49,816 bases of DNA. It comes from an uncultured Bacteroidales bacterium. Lineage in GTDB: Bacteria > Bacteroidota > Bacteroidia > Bacteroidales > F082. Position numbers and translations under genes: made by a program. This document shows positions 16,161-25,558 of this stretch, in pieces. Position 1 is the first letter of the stretch, and every line of letters begins with the position of its first letter. The notes below the pieces were generated by a model that saw only the letters and a list, made by a program, of their open reading frames with translations, was not told where the DNA came from and searched no databases. The stretch lies in contig CAMHJX010000024.1 in NCBI GenBank assembly GCA_946185535.1, forward strand, positions 1 to 49,816. Direction: 5' to 3'.

Positions 16161-17096
16161 ATGATTTCGATAGCAGAAGCCATATCAGACCTTTTGTTTG
16201 TCCGCGATACCGTGGTGGTGCCAGGCTTGGGCGCTTTTGTGAAAAAGCCATTGTCGGCCAAGGTGAATCCAGTGGCAAACTATTTCACCACACCCAATTG
16301 CGACATCGTCTTCGATCCCAATTTGCGCGAAGATAATGATTTGATTGTCAATTATATATCGGATAAAGACCGCGTTTCGAAAAATGAGGCAAAAACGCAA
16401 TTGGTGCTGTTCGTTTCGGATTGCTTTAATAATCTGAAGCAAGGCAAGAAGTATGTGCTCGAACATATTGGCACTTTGCACTTCGATTATGATAAAAACC
16501 TTGTGTTTGAGCAGGATAAGTCGGTGAATTACTATGCCGATGCTTTCGGATTGTGCGATTTTAGCCCACAGCCTGTAGTTCAATCAAAGTCGAAAGAGGA
16601 AATTAAAGCGGAGATTGAACAGCAGCAGAAAGAAAAGAACACGCCGGTAACTGTGGATGAAGAGGCAGTGCATGCCGACGATGAGAAGCCGCACCGTTCA
16701 GGCTGGTTGTGGGTTTTGTTGGGAATCTTGGTAGCTGCGGGTGTCCTTTATGGTTTGCATGAGTTCGGCACTATCCGATTCCCGTGGGAAGAGACGCGTG
16801 GACCAGCGAGTGCGCCTGGAACCTATAAGTTACCTTTCTACGAAAAGAAATGGGAATGGAAAGAGCCTGTGCGAGAGGCTAACATTTGGATTGTTGCGGG
16901 CATCTATGGACATGAAGAGGATGCGGCTCGTATGGCTCAATCCTTGAAATGGAAAGGCTATCCTGCGGCTTTCTATGAGTTCCGGAACGACAGATGGTAT
17001 GTGTCGTTCGGCCGTTATACCACCGAAGAGGAAGCCACGATGGTGCTTCGTGAAATTAGAGCCAAGACGGAATATAAAGCTTGGATACTAAAGTAG
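16161..17096 (+). CDS. HU-CCDC81 and SPOR domain membrane protein
   Basis: This 311-residue protein is typical of Bacteroidota. Two HU/IHF-like domains of the CCDC81 type occupy about residues 1-70 (VVVPGLGAFVKKP) and 70-130. A lysine/glutamate linker follows, then one membrane helix (about 178-196, GWLWVLLGILVAAGVLYGL) and a C-terminal SPOR domain (about 235-311, IVAGIYGHEEDAARMAQSL). SPOR domains bind denuded septal peptidoglycan. Together these suggest a protein linking cytoplasmic HU-like domains to the division-site cell wall, but the role is inferred from domains only. It starts 1 base after kdsB ends. Confidence 0.88.
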   Translation: MISIAEAISDLLFVRDTVVVPGLGAFVKKPLSAKVNPVANYFTTPNCDIVFDPNLREDNDLIVNYISDKDRVSKNEAKTQLVLFVSDCFNNLKQGKKYVLEHIGTLHFDYDKNLVFEQDKSVNYYADAFGLCDFSPQPVVQSKSKEEIKAEIEQQQKEKNTPVTVDEEAVHADDEKPHRSGWLWVLLGILVAAGVLYGLHEFGTIRFPWEETRGPASAPGTYKLPFYEKKWEWKEPVREANIWIVAGIYGHEEDAARMAQSLKWKGYPAAFYEFRNDRWYVSFGRYTTEEEATMVLREIRAKTEYKAWILK

Positions 17097-17122
17097 TGAT
17101 AGCCCCGTAGGGGCGACAGGAT
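17097..17122. repeat. Short palindrome GCCCC-GTA-GGGGC
   Basis: A GCCCCGTAGGGGC hairpin lies in the 35-base gap between the SPOR gene and trmB. Similar short GC palindromes are common spacers in Bacteroidota genomes; it may act as a weak transcription attenuator. Confidence 0.5.
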
Positions 17123-17131
17123 ATTAGAACA

Positions 17132-17815
17132 ATGTCAAAAAAGAATAAACTAGAACGATTCGCTGAGAACAAGACCTTCCCAAACTTGTTCGAATACAGC
17201 TATGAGCGTATCATGAGCGAAGGATTTCCCCTGCAAGGGAAGTGGCATGCCGACTTCTTCCATAACGACAACCCCATCGTGCTGGAGTTGGGTTGTGGCA
17301 AGGGAGAATACACCGTAGGCTTGGCTCGTGCCCATCGCGACATTAATTATATAGGTGTCGACATCAAAGGCGCTCGCATCTGGCGTGGTCTGAAGCAGTC
17401 GAACGAAGAAGGCCTGAAGAATGTGGCGTTCCTCCGTGCTCGCATCGACCAAATCGAGCATTTCTTCGCCAAGGATGAAGTGGCCGAGATTTGGGTCACC
17501 TTCCCCGACCCGCATCCAGGCGAGGGTGAACGTAATGCACGCCATCGTCTCACTTCACCCGAGTTCCTTGACCGTTATCGTAAGATTGTCCGTCTTGATG
17601 GCATCCTCAACCTCAAGACCGATAGCCCCATCATGTACGAGTTCACCCTCCACGATGTGGTGGAGAAGCAGGGTCTGCCGCTGCTCTATGCTACCGATGA
17701 CCTCTACGCGAACGATGACAACCTTGAAGTGAAGACCATCCGTACCTTCTACGAACAGATGTGGCTTGACCAAGGCCTCACCATCAAATACATCCGATTC
17801 AAGATAAATCCATAA
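17132..17815 (+). CDS. trmB: tRNA (guanine-N7)-methyltransferase
   Basis: TrmB methylates G46 in the variable loop of tRNAs using SAM. The 227-residue protein has the SAM-binding LELGCGKGEYTVGLA (about residues 52-66), a second acid segment IGVDIKGARIWRG (about 76) and the catalytic/tRNA region WVTFPDPHPGEGERNARHRL (about 122-141), equivalent to the FPDPWPK motif of other TrmB proteins. Length is normal. Confidence 0.93.
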   Translation: MSKKNKLERFAENKTFPNLFEYSYERIMSEGFPLQGKWHADFFHNDNPIVLELGCGKGEYTVGLARAHRDINYIGVDIKGARIWRGLKQSNEEGLKNVAFLRARIDQIEHFFAKDEVAEIWVTFPDPHPGEGERNARHRLTSPEFLDRYRKIVRLDGILNLKTDSPIMYEFTLHDVVEKQGLPLLYATDDLYANDDNLEVKTIRTFYEQMWLDQGLTIKYIRFKINP

Positions 17816-17834
17816 TACTCTGGCCTCTGGCTTC

Positions 17835-17883
17835 TGGCAGCTTCACATAATGCCAAAAGTTCAAGCCTCTGTTCAAGCTGCCA
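17835..17883. repeat. Inverted repeat between trmB and the HerA-like gene
   Basis: TGGCAGCTT (17835-17843) pairs with AAGCTGCCA (17875-17883); flanking TCTGGC and GGCCAG/AGCCA steps extend it imperfectly. There is no T-tract, so terminator function is uncertain. Confidence 0.5.
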
Positions 17884-17933
17884 ACGGCCAGTAGCCAACG
17901 ATTAAACAGTTAAACAATCAACACTTCAACAAT

Positions 17934-19451
17934 ATGTATACCGACGACAAACAACTCTACATCGCGCATTGCGACAACGGTCCCATCTATATGATTGGCA
18001 AGATGGCCAACCGTCACGGCATGATTGCGGGAGCCACGGGTACGGGTAAGACCGTCACTCTGCAGGTGCTCGCCGAAACATTCTGCGAAGCAGGCGTGCC
18101 TTGCTTTATGGCCGACATGAAAGGTGACCTCTCGGGCATCAGCCAACCTGGACAAATGAGTGGCTTCATCGAGAAGCGTTGCCCTGAGTTTGGCATCGAG
18201 AACCCACAATTCCACGGCTGCCCCACACGGTTCTTCGATGTGTATGGCGAGCAGGGCCATCCACTCAGAGCCACCATTTCCGACATGGGTCCCCAACTGC
18301 TGGCTCGACTGCTCGACCTTAACGAAACCCAAACTGGTATCCTGAACATCGTCTTCAAGATTGCAGATGACCAAGGCCTTTTGCTCATCGACATGAAAGA
18401 CTTGCGGATGATGCTCGACTATGTGGCGAAAAATGCCAAGGAATATACCACGACTTACGGAACGGTGTCGTCAGTGAGCGTGGGCGCCATCCAGCGTGCC
18501 CTGCTGGCTTTAGAAGCCGAAGGCGGCGAGATCTTCTTTGGTGAACCTTCGTTCAATGCCTTGGACTTCCTCCAGACCGAAGGTGGTCGCGGCGTGATGA
18601 ACGTGTTGGCTGCCGACAAGCTGATGCTCAACCCCAAGCTCTATTCCACCTTCTTGCTGTGGCTACTGAGTGAACTCTACGAACAGTTGCCCGAGGTCGG
18701 TGACCTCGAATTACCCAAGCTCATCTTCTTCTTCGATGAGGCCCACATGTTGTTCAAGGACACCTCCAAAGCCTTGATTGACAAGATTGAGCAGGTCATC
18801 CGTTTGGTGCGTTCCAAGGGCGTAGGCGTGTATTTCGTTACCCAAAGCCCGAGCGACATCCCTGAAGTCATTGCCGGCCAGTTAGGTAACCGCGTCTTGC
18901 ACGGACTGAGAGCCTATACGCCTAAAGACCAAAAGACCGTTAAGGCGGCGGCACAGACTTTCCGCGCCAATCCCAGCTTCAATACTGAAGCGGCCATTCT
19001 GGAACTTGGTACGGGTGAGGCTTTGGTCTCCTTCCTTGACGAAAAGGGTGCACCTTGCGTCGTTGAGCGCGCCAAGATTCTCTTTCCGCTGAGTCAAATC
19101 GGTGCCATCACCGAGGGACAGCGCGCTGCCTTGATCCGCAACTCACGTCTCTATGGCATCTACGACAAGAGCTTTGACCGCGAGAGTGCTTACGAACTCC
19201 TTCTCGAACAGCAGAAACAGGAAGAGAAACGCCGTCAGCGTGAAGAAGAAGAGGAAGAGAAGCGCTTGGCCAAGGAAGCGAAGGAAAAGGAACGCTCAAG
19301 AAGTACCAGCTCGCGTAGCACAAGCTCCAAGAAGAAGTCAGCCACAAGGAAAGCCGTCGAGAAGACCATCAACACGACGGCCACGACCTTCGGACGCCAA
19401 CTCGGGAAGTCGATTTTCAGAGGACTTTTGGGCGGAATCTTCAAGAAGTAA
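17934..19451 (+). CDS. HerA-like DUF853 family ATPase
   Basis: This 505-residue P-loop ATPase of the HerA/FtsK superfamily is annotated as DUF853 or 'helicase HerA-like'. The Walker A is [11 protein letters not shown] (about residues 32-41), preceded by the family segment NRHGMIAGA. The Walker B is [11 protein letters not shown] (about 262), and an arginine/sensor region lies at [14 protein letters not shown] (about 300). The C-terminus from about 415 is a charged coiled coil ([17 protein letters not shown]) ending in a basic, serine-rich tail. Unlike archaeal HerA it has no NurA neighbour here. Its job is unknown. A terminator shared with pcm follows. Confidence 0.88.
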   Translation: MYTDDKQLYIAHCDNGPIYMIGKMANRHGMIAGATGTGKTVTLQVLAETFCEAGVPCFMADMKGDLSGISQPGQMSGFIEKRCPEFGIENPQFHGCPTRFFDVYGEQGHPLRATISDMGPQLLARLLDLNETQTGILNIVFKIADDQGLLLIDMKDLRMMLDYVAKNAKEYTTTYGTVSSVSVGAIQRALLALEAEGGEIFFGEPSFNALDFLQTEGGRGVMNVLAADKLMLNPKLYSTFLLWLLSELYEQLPEVGDLELPKLIFFFDEAHMLFKDTSKALIDKIEQVIRLVRSKGVGVYFVTQSPSDIPEVIAGQLGNRVLHGLRAYTPKDQKTVKAAAQTFRANPSFNTEAAILELGTGEALVSFLDEKGAPCVVERAKILFPLSQIGAITEGQRAALIRNSRLYGIYDKSFDRESAYELLLEQQKQEEKRRQREEEEEEKRLAKEAKEKERSRSTSSRSTSSKKKSATRKAVEKTINTTATTFGRQLGKSIFRGLLGGIFKK

Positions 19452-19454
19452 TGA

Positions 19455-19484
19455 AAAAAAGGAAGGCTGCGGTCTTCCTTTTTT
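19455..19484. terminator. Bidirectional terminator between convergent genes
   Basis: AAAAAAGGAAG (19455-19465) pairs with CTTCCTTTTTT (19474-19484) around an 8-base loop. It serves the rightward HerA-like gene and the leftward pcm, and overlaps the pcm stop codon. Confidence 0.85.
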
Positions 19485-20148
19485 AGTCATTCCCAATCTC
19501 TTTCAGCATCGGCACAAACTTGAAGTCGCCGAATTCCTCTTTTTTCAGTGAACCGTCTTCCATTTTGGTCACCCTCAGCATGGTCTGCCCGTCGCCTTCT
19601 GCGTTGTCCATCGGGATGACCATGATGCCACCTGGTTTCATCTGTTCAATGAGTTTCTCAGGGATGCTTGGTGCACCTGCCGTGATGATGACGCGGTCGA
19701 AAGGTTGATAGGTAGGCAATCCCTCATATCCGTCACCTAAGAAGGTCTTCACGCGGAAAGGCAGTTGCTCAAGGATTTCCTTGGTCTTGAAATAGAGGTT
19801 GCGCTGCCGCTCGATGCTGAATACCTTGGCACCCATGGCGGCCAACACGCAGGCTTGATAGCCCGAGCCTGTACCGATTTCAAGTACTTTCATCCCTTTT
19901 TCGATTTGCAACAACTGGGTTTGGGAAGCCACGGTTGAAGGTTGCGAGATGGTCTGTCCCGAGCCGATGGGGAAGGCTTGGTCTTGATAGGCAAGTTCGA
20001 CGAAAGAGGAGTCAAGGAAAACATGGCGCGGCACCTCGTTGATGGCCGACAACACGGCCTCATCGGTGATACCTTTGGCGCGCAGTTGGTCAACGAGTTG
20101 CTTGCGCAGACCTTTGTGACGGTAATTGTCTTCTGGTTGGGTGTTCAT
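19483..20148 (-). CDS. pcm: Protein-L-isoaspartate O-methyltransferase
   Basis: PCMT methylates isoaspartate residues in aged proteins so that they can return to aspartate. The 221-residue protein shows the active-site segment AFPIGSGQTISQPSTVA (about residue 60), the SAM motif VLEIGTGSGYQACVLA (about 88-103) and a VIITAGAPSIPEKL block (about 153). The family pattern is complete and length is typical. It is convergent with the HerA-like gene and divergent from the oxidoreductase. Confidence 0.94.
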   Translation of the reverse strand: MNTQPEDNYRHKGLRKQLVDQLRAKGITDEAVLSAINEVPRHVFLDSSFVELAYQDQAFPIGSGQTISQPSTVASQTQLLQIEKGMKVLEIGTGSGYQACVLAAMGAKVFSIERQRNLYFKTKEILEQLPFRVKTFLGDGYEGLPTYQPFDRVIITAGAPSIPEKLIEQMKPGGIMVIPMDNAEGDGQTMLRVTKMEDGSLKKEEFGDFKFVPMLKEIGND

Positions 20149-20207
20149 ACTTCGATATGCGGCGCGAAATTACGGTAAAATCTGGCTCGCCGAAACGATA
20201 AAAAGAC

Positions 20208-20215
20208 TATTTTTG
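20208..20215 (+). promoter_or_regulatory. -7 promoter element of the Gfo/Idh/MocA gene
   Basis: TATTTTTG matches TAnnTTTG and ends 15 bases before the ATG at 20231, implying a very short leader. Confidence 0.65.
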
Positions 20216-20230
20216 CGCAAATTTTAAATC

Positions 20231-21217
20231 ATGCTGAAAATTGGTGTTTTAGGTGCGGGACATTTGGGAAAGATCCACCTTAACTGTATCAAGCAGATCG
20301 AGGAATATGATTTGGTTGGTTTTTTTGATCCCGCCGGCCAAACTGCGAAACAGGTAGAGGAGGAGATCGGAGTGAAATGCTTAGATTCTGTTGATTCACT
20401 GATTGATGCCGTAGATGTGGTCGACATCGTCACCCCAACCATCCGCCATTTTGTGTGTGCCTCAAAGGCCTTGCAGAAACGCAAACATGTCTTCATCGAA
20501 AAACCCATCGTGGCCACGCCCGACGAGGCCAATGCCTTGAAGAAGTTGGCTGATGAAGCTGGCGTCAAGGTGCAGGTGGGGCATGTGGAGCGCTTCAATC
20601 CGGCCTTTATTGCTGCCGAGCCTTTTATTCAAGCCCCGCTCTTCATCGAAGCACATCGTTTGGCTTTGTTCAACCCGCGTGGCACCGATGTACCTGTCGT
20701 GCTCGACTTGATGGTGCATGACCTCGACATCCTGCTTACCATCGTCAAGTCACCCGTGGTGCATATCAGTGCAAGCGGCGTGAGCATCGTCAGTCCAACA
20801 CCTGACATCACCAATGTGCGTATCGAGTTCGAGAATGGCACTGTGGCTAACCTCACGGCCTCGCGCCTCTCGCTGAAGAATATGCGCAAGACCCGTATCT
20901 TCCAAAAAGGTGCCTACATCACAGTCGACTTCCTTGACAAGAAAGCCGAGATTTTCCGCATCAATGACGAGGTGGATGAAACCAATCCGCTTTCGACAAC
21001 CATTAACCTCGCTGATGGATCTGAAAAACAGATTACTTTTGAGATGCCTGAAATTCATCCAATTAACGCAATCAAGACGGAGTTGGAGAGTTTCTATTCG
21101 GCTATCGTACACAACACCACGCCTGCTGTCACCATCGGCGACGGCATCAATGTGCTGAAACTTGCTTACCGCATTTTGGATGCCATTGACGAATCCATTG
21201 CCAAGGTGCAGAAATAA
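20231..21217 (+). CDS. Gfo/Idh/MocA family NAD(P)-dependent oxidoreductase
   Basis: This 328-residue dehydrogenase has the N-terminal Rossmann motif GVLGAGHLGKIH (residues 5-16), the family signature EKP at IEKPIVATPDEA (about 95), and a catalytic-region KxxxGHVERFNPAF (about 118). Members oxidise or reduce sugars, inositol or related compounds. This subgroup, common in Bacteroidota, lacks an assigned substrate. Because the next genes include a lipoprotein and a polyprenyl-phosphate sugar transferase, a role in making a nucleotide-linked sugar is possible, but this is only context. Confidence 0.88.
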   Translation: MLKIGVLGAGHLGKIHLNCIKQIEEYDLVGFFDPAGQTAKQVEEEIGVKCLDSVDSLIDAVDVVDIVTPTIRHFVCASKALQKRKHVFIEKPIVATPDEANALKKLADEAGVKVQVGHVERFNPAFIAAEPFIQAPLFIEAHRLALFNPRGTDVPVVLDLMVHDLDILLTIVKSPVVHISASGVSIVSPTPDITNVRIEFENGTVANLTASRLSLKNMRKTRIFQKGAYITVDFLDKKAEIFRINDEVDETNPLSTTINLADGSEKQITFEMPEIHPINAIKTELESFYSAIVHNTTPAVTIGDGINVLKLAYRILDAIDESIAKVQK

Positions 21218-21274
21218 AAACTCCCAGAAACAATATTCATGAAGCTTCGCCGTTACCTTATTAAATAAAATTCT

Positions 21275-22243
21275 ATGACAAGGAATTCTATCTTTTCTGT
21301 CATGTTGGGGCTCTTTGCCCTTGCGTTGGCAGCCTCATCGTGCAACAAGTTTGAAGGAGGGCAAACCGTGCCTTCCTACATACATATCGAGTCTGTCGAA
21401 GTGGATTCGCTCACGGATTATTTTGTCTATGGTGCCAACACGCACAAAATCACCGATGCCTGGGTGTATATCGATGACAATCCTATCGGCTGTTATGAGC
21501 TTCCGAGTACATTTCCCGTCCTGAAGAAAGGTCCCCACAAAGTGTCTATCTATGGCGGCATCAAAGTGAACGGCATTTCGGCTTCGCGCGACAGGTATCC
21601 GTTCTACATGCCTCGCATCTACCAGAATGTGAATCTTGTTGAGGACAGTATCGTCAACTTGCGTCCTTCGTTGAGCTATTATCCCATTGGTGAAGGCGTC
21701 AACGTGGCATGGATGGAGGATTTCGAAAACACCAATTCCCTGCTGCCTGATGAAAGCAGCGACACGAGCATGGTGCGTTTCGCAGGCGAAGGGTCTTGGC
21801 ACTCGACCAACTCGTTCTTCTCGGGAAAAGTGGAACTGCCACCCGATACAATGGATTTCACCGTCATCACCGCCGATGAGTTTGACTTCTATAAAGGCAC
21901 ATACGGTGTGTATTGCCTGCTGGAGATGGACTACAACTGCAACGACACCTTCTTCGTTGGCGTCCAGTATTTTAAGAACTATCAACTGGAGATGATGCCT
22001 TTGGTGAAGGTGACACCTACCGACAAGAGTCACGACAAGCCACAGCGTTGGAACAAGATTTACATCAACATCGGACCGATGATGAACAACAATGTGACTT
22101 CCAACTATTTCAAGGTCTATCTTACTTCTGACTTAACGACTGACCAGGATTTGCTTAATGGTCGCGTGTATCATCCCATCAACGAGCCGCGCTATTATTA
22201 TTTCGATAACCTGAAACTGCTTTATCGCAACCTAACGCAATGA
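21275..22243 (+). CDS. Lipoprotein of unknown function
   Basis: This 322-residue protein has a lipoprotein signal ending at AASSC (Cys23), so it is probably anchored in the outer membrane. The rest is beta-rich without catalytic motifs. From about residue 145 the AWMEDFENTNSLLPDESS segment and the C-terminal YYYFDNLKLLYRN resemble jelly-roll carbohydrate-binding folds, only loosely. Its stop overlaps the next start as ATGA, so it is coupled to the sugar-phosphate transferase and may serve the same surface glycan. No known family was recognised. Confidence 0.75.
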   Translation: MTRNSIFSVMLGLFALALAASSCNKFEGGQTVPSYIHIESVEVDSLTDYFVYGANTHKITDAWVYIDDNPIGCYELPSTFPVLKKGPHKVSIYGGIKVNGISASRDRYPFYMPRIYQNVNLVEDSIVNLRPSLSYYPIGEGVNVAWMEDFENTNSLLPDESSDTSMVRFAGEGSWHSTNSFFSGKVELPPDTMDFTVITADEFDFYKGTYGVYCLLEMDYNCNDTFFVGVQYFKNYQLEMMPLVKVTPTDKSHDKPQRWNKIYINIGPMMNNNVTSNYFKVYLTSDLTTDQDLLNGRVYHPINEPRYYYFDNLKLLYRNLTQ

Positions 22244-23664
22244 ACAAGAAAAGATTAGCATCGCTCTATTTCGTCGTCGATTGGTTGGCTTCCATTCTGG
22301 CGTGGACGTTGTTTTATTTCTTCCGCAAGGCGCACGAAGACCTCTACATCAATTATTGGGACCGCATCACGAATTCTTTCAATACGCCTAGTTTTTGGTT
22401 GGGAGTGGTCATCATTCCTATTTCCTGGCTCATTCTTCATGCCGTTTCGGGTGCCTACGAGAAGGTATACCAAAAGTCGAGGCTGAAGGAGTTGGGGCAA
22501 ACGTTTTTCATCACCTTGTTGGGAGTCATCGTGCTTTTCTTTGTGGTTATCCTTGATGATGAAGTAGCTTCCTACAAGTCTTATTATCAATCGTTTATTG
22601 CATTATTTACACTTCAGTTCGTCATCACTTACATTCCGCGTGTCATCATCACCACTTCGGTGATTTCGAGGATTCGGAGCAAGAAAATCGGCTTCAACAC
22701 GCTCATCGTGGGCAGCAACGATAATGCTTGTGCCATTTTTAAGGAAATCGAGGAGGAGGTGAAGCCTTCGGGTCGTCGGTTGATAGGTTTCCTGAATGTG
22801 TATGATAAAAAAGAGTATAAACTCGCTGAATATCTCCCGCGTTTGGGCTCATACCGTGAAATTGAACAGATTGTGAAGGAGCAAAACGTGGAAGAGGTTA
22901 TTATCGCCATCGAGCGTTCGGAGGTGGAGACGATGAAAGTACTGCTTTCGGTGGTCGATACGACCAATGCCAACGTGAAAATCATCCCCGCCATGCAGGA
23001 CTTGGTCTTCGGCACCGTCAAGCAGTCGGCCATTTGGCAGGCACCTTTGGTGCAGGTCACGCCCGAGCTGATGCCCGTGTGGCAGAGAGTGGTGAAGCGT
23101 GCTTTCGACATTGTGGCCTCATCGCTGGCTTTGATTATCTTGTCGCCAGTATTCTTGGCTTGTGCCATCATCGTGAAAGCCACCTCAAAGGGGCCGGTTT
23201 TCTATGTGCAGGAACGCATCGGTAAAGGAGGCAAGCCTTTCAATATGGCCAAGTTCCGTAGTATGAGGGTCGATGCCGAGTCGAGCGGCACGCCTCAGCT
23301 CTCGAGCGACGATGACCCGCGCATCACCAAGTTCGGAAAGTTCATGCGTAAGGTGCGCCTCGACGAAATCCCGCAGTTCTGGACGGTGCTGAAAGGCGAC
23401 ATGTCGCTGGTGGGCTATCGCCCTGAACGTCAGTATTTCATCGACAAGATCATGGAGAAGGCACCTTATTACCGCCTGCTGTTGAAGGTGAAGCCTGGCA
23501 TCACCAGCTGGGGCGAGGTGAAATATGGCTATGCCGAGAATGTGGATGAAATGGTCGAGCGCCTGAAATACGATGTGCTCTATATCGAGAATGTAAATCT
23601 TGCCCTGGATATCAAGATTCTGATTTACACGGTTTTAATCGTTATCCAAGGGCGCGGCAAGTAG
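22240..23664 (+). CDS. Polyprenyl-phosphate sugar-1-phosphate transferase (WcaJ/WbaP type)
   Basis: This enzyme starts a surface polysaccharide by moving a sugar-1-phosphate from a nucleotide sugar onto undecaprenyl phosphate. The 474-residue protein has four to five membrane helices in the N-terminal 130 residues, a Rossmann-like CoA-binding domain (about 140-260, FNTLIVGSNDNACAIFKEI) and the catalytic C-terminal domain (about 285-474). The latter has a reentrant helix, KATSKGPVFYVQERIGKGGKPF (shown by its ends GPVFYVQERIG and FNMAKFRSM), RLDEIPQFW and a KPGITSWGEV block. The active-site DE pair is in RLDEIPQ. The donor sugar is unknown. Confidence 0.92.
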   Translation: MNKKRLASLYFVVDWLASILAWTLFYFFRKAHEDLYINYWDRITNSFNTPSFWLGVVIIPISWLILHAVSGAYEKVYQKSRLKELGQTFFITLLGVIVLFFVVILDDEVASYKSYYQSFIALFTLQFVITYIPRVIITTSVISRIRSKKIGFNTLIVGSNDNACAIFKEIEEEVKPSGRRLIGFLNVYDKKEYKLAEYLPRLGSYREIEQIVKEQNVEEVIIAIERSEVETMKVLLSVVDTTNANVKIIPAMQDLVFGTVKQSAIWQAPLVQVTPELMPVWQRVVKRAFDIVASSLALIILSPVFLACAIIVKATSKGPVFYVQERIGKGGKPFNMAKFRSMRVDAESSGTPQLSSDDDPRITKFGKFMRKVRLDEIPQFWTVLKGDMSLVGYRPERQYFIDKIMEKAPYYRLLLKVKPGITSWGEVKYGYAENVDEMVERLKYDVLYIENVNLALDIKILIYTVLIVIQGRGK

Positions 23665-23688
23665 AGACGTAAGGCCTTGCGTCTCTAT
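23661..23688. repeat. AGAGACG palindrome (imperfect)
   Basis: GTAGAGACGTAAGG is followed by its near complement CCTTGCGTCTCTAT. It directly follows the sugar-transferase stop and overlaps the end of tdk, so it may act as a shared terminator. The outer arms match the 28-nt palindromes at 26269 and 27048. Confidence 0.75.
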
Positions 23689-24281
23689 GAAGACAGCCCA
23701 TTATCTCTTTCCTCTCGTGCCTTAAGGTAGCAAGCCCTGCACAGCGGTTCGTAACTTTCGGTTTCTCCCAATACCACCAATTTGTCGCCTGCGATGGTGC
23801 GGTGCGAGAACTGCGCTGGACTGCCGCAACGTACGCAAATGGCATGTACCTTGGTGACATCTTCTGCGATAGCCATCAGTTTGGGCATGGGGCCGAAAGG
23901 CTTGCCCATGAAGTCCATGTCCAAGCCAGCGATGATGACGCGTACCCCTTGGTTGGCCAGCTGCTCGCATACGTTTGGCAGCTCGTCGTCAAGGAATTGG
24001 GCCTCGTCGATGCCGATGACATCAACGTCGTTCGCGTAAAAAAGAATCTCATTGGCACTCTCCACTGGGATGGAATGCAGGGCAGTGGCGTTGTGCGACA
24101 CCACATCCTCCTCGCTGTAGCGAGTGTCCACACCTGGTTTGAAGATTTCAACCTTCAGTTTGGCGATTTTTGCACGTTTCAACCTGCGGATGAGTTCTTC
24201 CGTTTTGCCCGAAAACATGGAGCCGCAAATCACTTCGATCCAACCTTGCGACCTATTATGAGAATCTTTTTCAATAAACAT
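23685..24281 (-). CDS. tdk: Thymidine kinase (type II)
   Basis: Tdk phosphorylates thymidine to dTMP in nucleotide salvage. The 198-residue protein has the P-loop [12 protein letters not shown] (about residues 19-30), the DEAQF Walker B with catalytic acid (about 93), FMGKPFG (about 122), and four zinc ligands in CVRCG (about 149) and CRACY (about 184). The lasso loop ends in ETESYEPLC. Length and features are those of TK1-like bacterial enzymes. It lies opposite its neighbours. Confidence 0.95.
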   Translation of the reverse strand: MFIEKDSHNRSQGWIEVICGSMFSGKTEELIRRLKRAKIAKLKVEIFKPGVDTRYSEEDVVSHNATALHSIPVESANEILFYANDVDVIGIDEAQFLDDELPNVCEQLANQGVRVIIAGLDMDFMGKPFGPMPKLMAIAEDVTKVHAICVRCGSPAQFSHRTIAGDKLVVLGETESYEPLCRACYLKAREERDNGLSS

Positions 24282-24371
24282 GTTGCTGTTAATTAGAATA
24301 TTTGTACTTTAGCAAATTCTTTTCAGCATGGTTGCTGAGCATATCGAAGCAAAAATAAAGATTAATCCTAT

Positions 24372-25550
24372 ATGAACGACAAGTTTGAGAACCAAAAAGA
24401 AAAATTGATTTCTATCAAACAGGAAATCAGTTTGTTATACCAACAAGTCAACTACCTTTTAAGAAACGAAAAACCTCTTGAACTACTCGATTTGGATGTG
24501 CTGATGAATCGCACGCACACCCTTTACGACCAGCTTTGCTCCATCAATGTGGGGGATGATAGCCTCGACGAGGACCTACCGTTTGATGCCGAAGCCTTTT
24601 CAGGCCTTTTTGGCGGCATGATGCAGAATGAGGCTGAGGAAGAGTCGAACGATGAGATGGCTCCAGCTGAGGAAGAAGCCCCTGCCGAGGAAATGGTCCC
24701 CGAACCCGAACCAGAACTTGTGCTTGAACCTCATCCAGAACCAGAACCCGAACTAGAGCCCGAACCTGAACTGGAATTTGTGCCCGAACCTGTTGTTGTC
24801 GAGCCTCAACCTGAACCACTGGTGGAAATGCCTATCGAAACGGAGGAGCAAACCGTTGTTGAACCTGTTGAAGAGCATTTCACTGTGGTCGAAGAGCAAA
24901 ATGTTGATGTTGAGCCAGCTGAATCAGAACCAGTGACTGAGGAAAAGCCTTTGGGCGATGAGTTTGGCTTCTTCTTCCGTTTCGAGGACATGCCTGAAGA
25001 GGAGAAAGCACCCGAAAAACCCAAAGAATCCGAAAGTAAAGTCGTTCATGTGATGGAAGCCATTCCTGAGGAGGAGATTCCCGAGCGCGATCGTGTGCAT
25101 GGCGACGAGTTGGTGAAGGACAATCCGCTGGTGATGCCTCGTTTGGATGAGGAAGTCAAGGCTGAGAAGGAAGAGATTGAGCGGCAGTCGTCGGAAGGTG
25201 TGACAGGTGCTTTCACCGAAGAAGATGATGCCGAGTTTGAGCTGTCGACGGGCGAGACCCTTGGCGAGAAGATGATGGGTGAGGACAATTCCTTGGCTGC
25301 CAAGTTGCAACAAGCCCCGGGCCGTGACCTAAAGTCGGTCATTGGAATCAACGACAAGTTCTTGTTTGTCAATGAGTTGTTTGGAGGAAGCATGGAGAAA
25401 TACACCAAATCCATTGAGAACCTCAACGACTTGAAGACCTTGAATGGCGCGATGATTTACCTCAACGAGCTGAAAATTGAACTGCAATGGAACAGCAGCA
25501 ACGAGGCATATCTGAAACTCAAGGATATGGTTTCCCGTAAGTTTGAATAA
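24372..25550 (+). CDS. Acidic protein with proline-glutamate repeat linker
   Basis: This 392-residue protein has three parts. An N-terminal helical domain (about 1-60, IKQEISLLYQQVNYLL) is followed by a long disordered acidic linker (about 60-310) rich in PEPEPELEPEP repeats. A conserved C-terminal helical domain (about 315-392, VIGINDKFLFVNELFGGSM) ends it. No membrane segment or signal peptide is present. The C-terminal motif IGINDKFLFxNELFGG recurs in uncharacterised Bacteroidota proteins. It sits 8 bases before rsmI. Function unknown; the linker suggests a scaffold or spacer role. Confidence 0.78.
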   Translation: MNDKFENQKEKLISIKQEISLLYQQVNYLLRNEKPLELLDLDVLMNRTHTLYDQLCSINVGDDSLDEDLPFDAEAFSGLFGGMMQNEAEEESNDEMAPAEEEAPAEEMVPEPEPELVLEPHPEPEPELEPEPELEFVPEPVVVEPQPEPLVEMPIETEEQTVVEPVEEHFTVVEEQNVDVEPAESEPVTEEKPLGDEFGFFFRFEDMPEEEKAPEKPKESESKVVHVMEAIPEEEIPERDRVHGDELVKDNPLVMPRLDEEVKAEKEEIERQSSEGVTGAFTEEDDAEFELSTGETLGEKMMGEDNSLAAKLQQAPGRDLKSVIGINDKFLFVNELFGGSMEKYTKSIENLNDLKTLNGAMIYLNELKIELQWNSSNEAYLKLKDMVSRKFE

Positions 25551-25558
25551 ACACAGCT

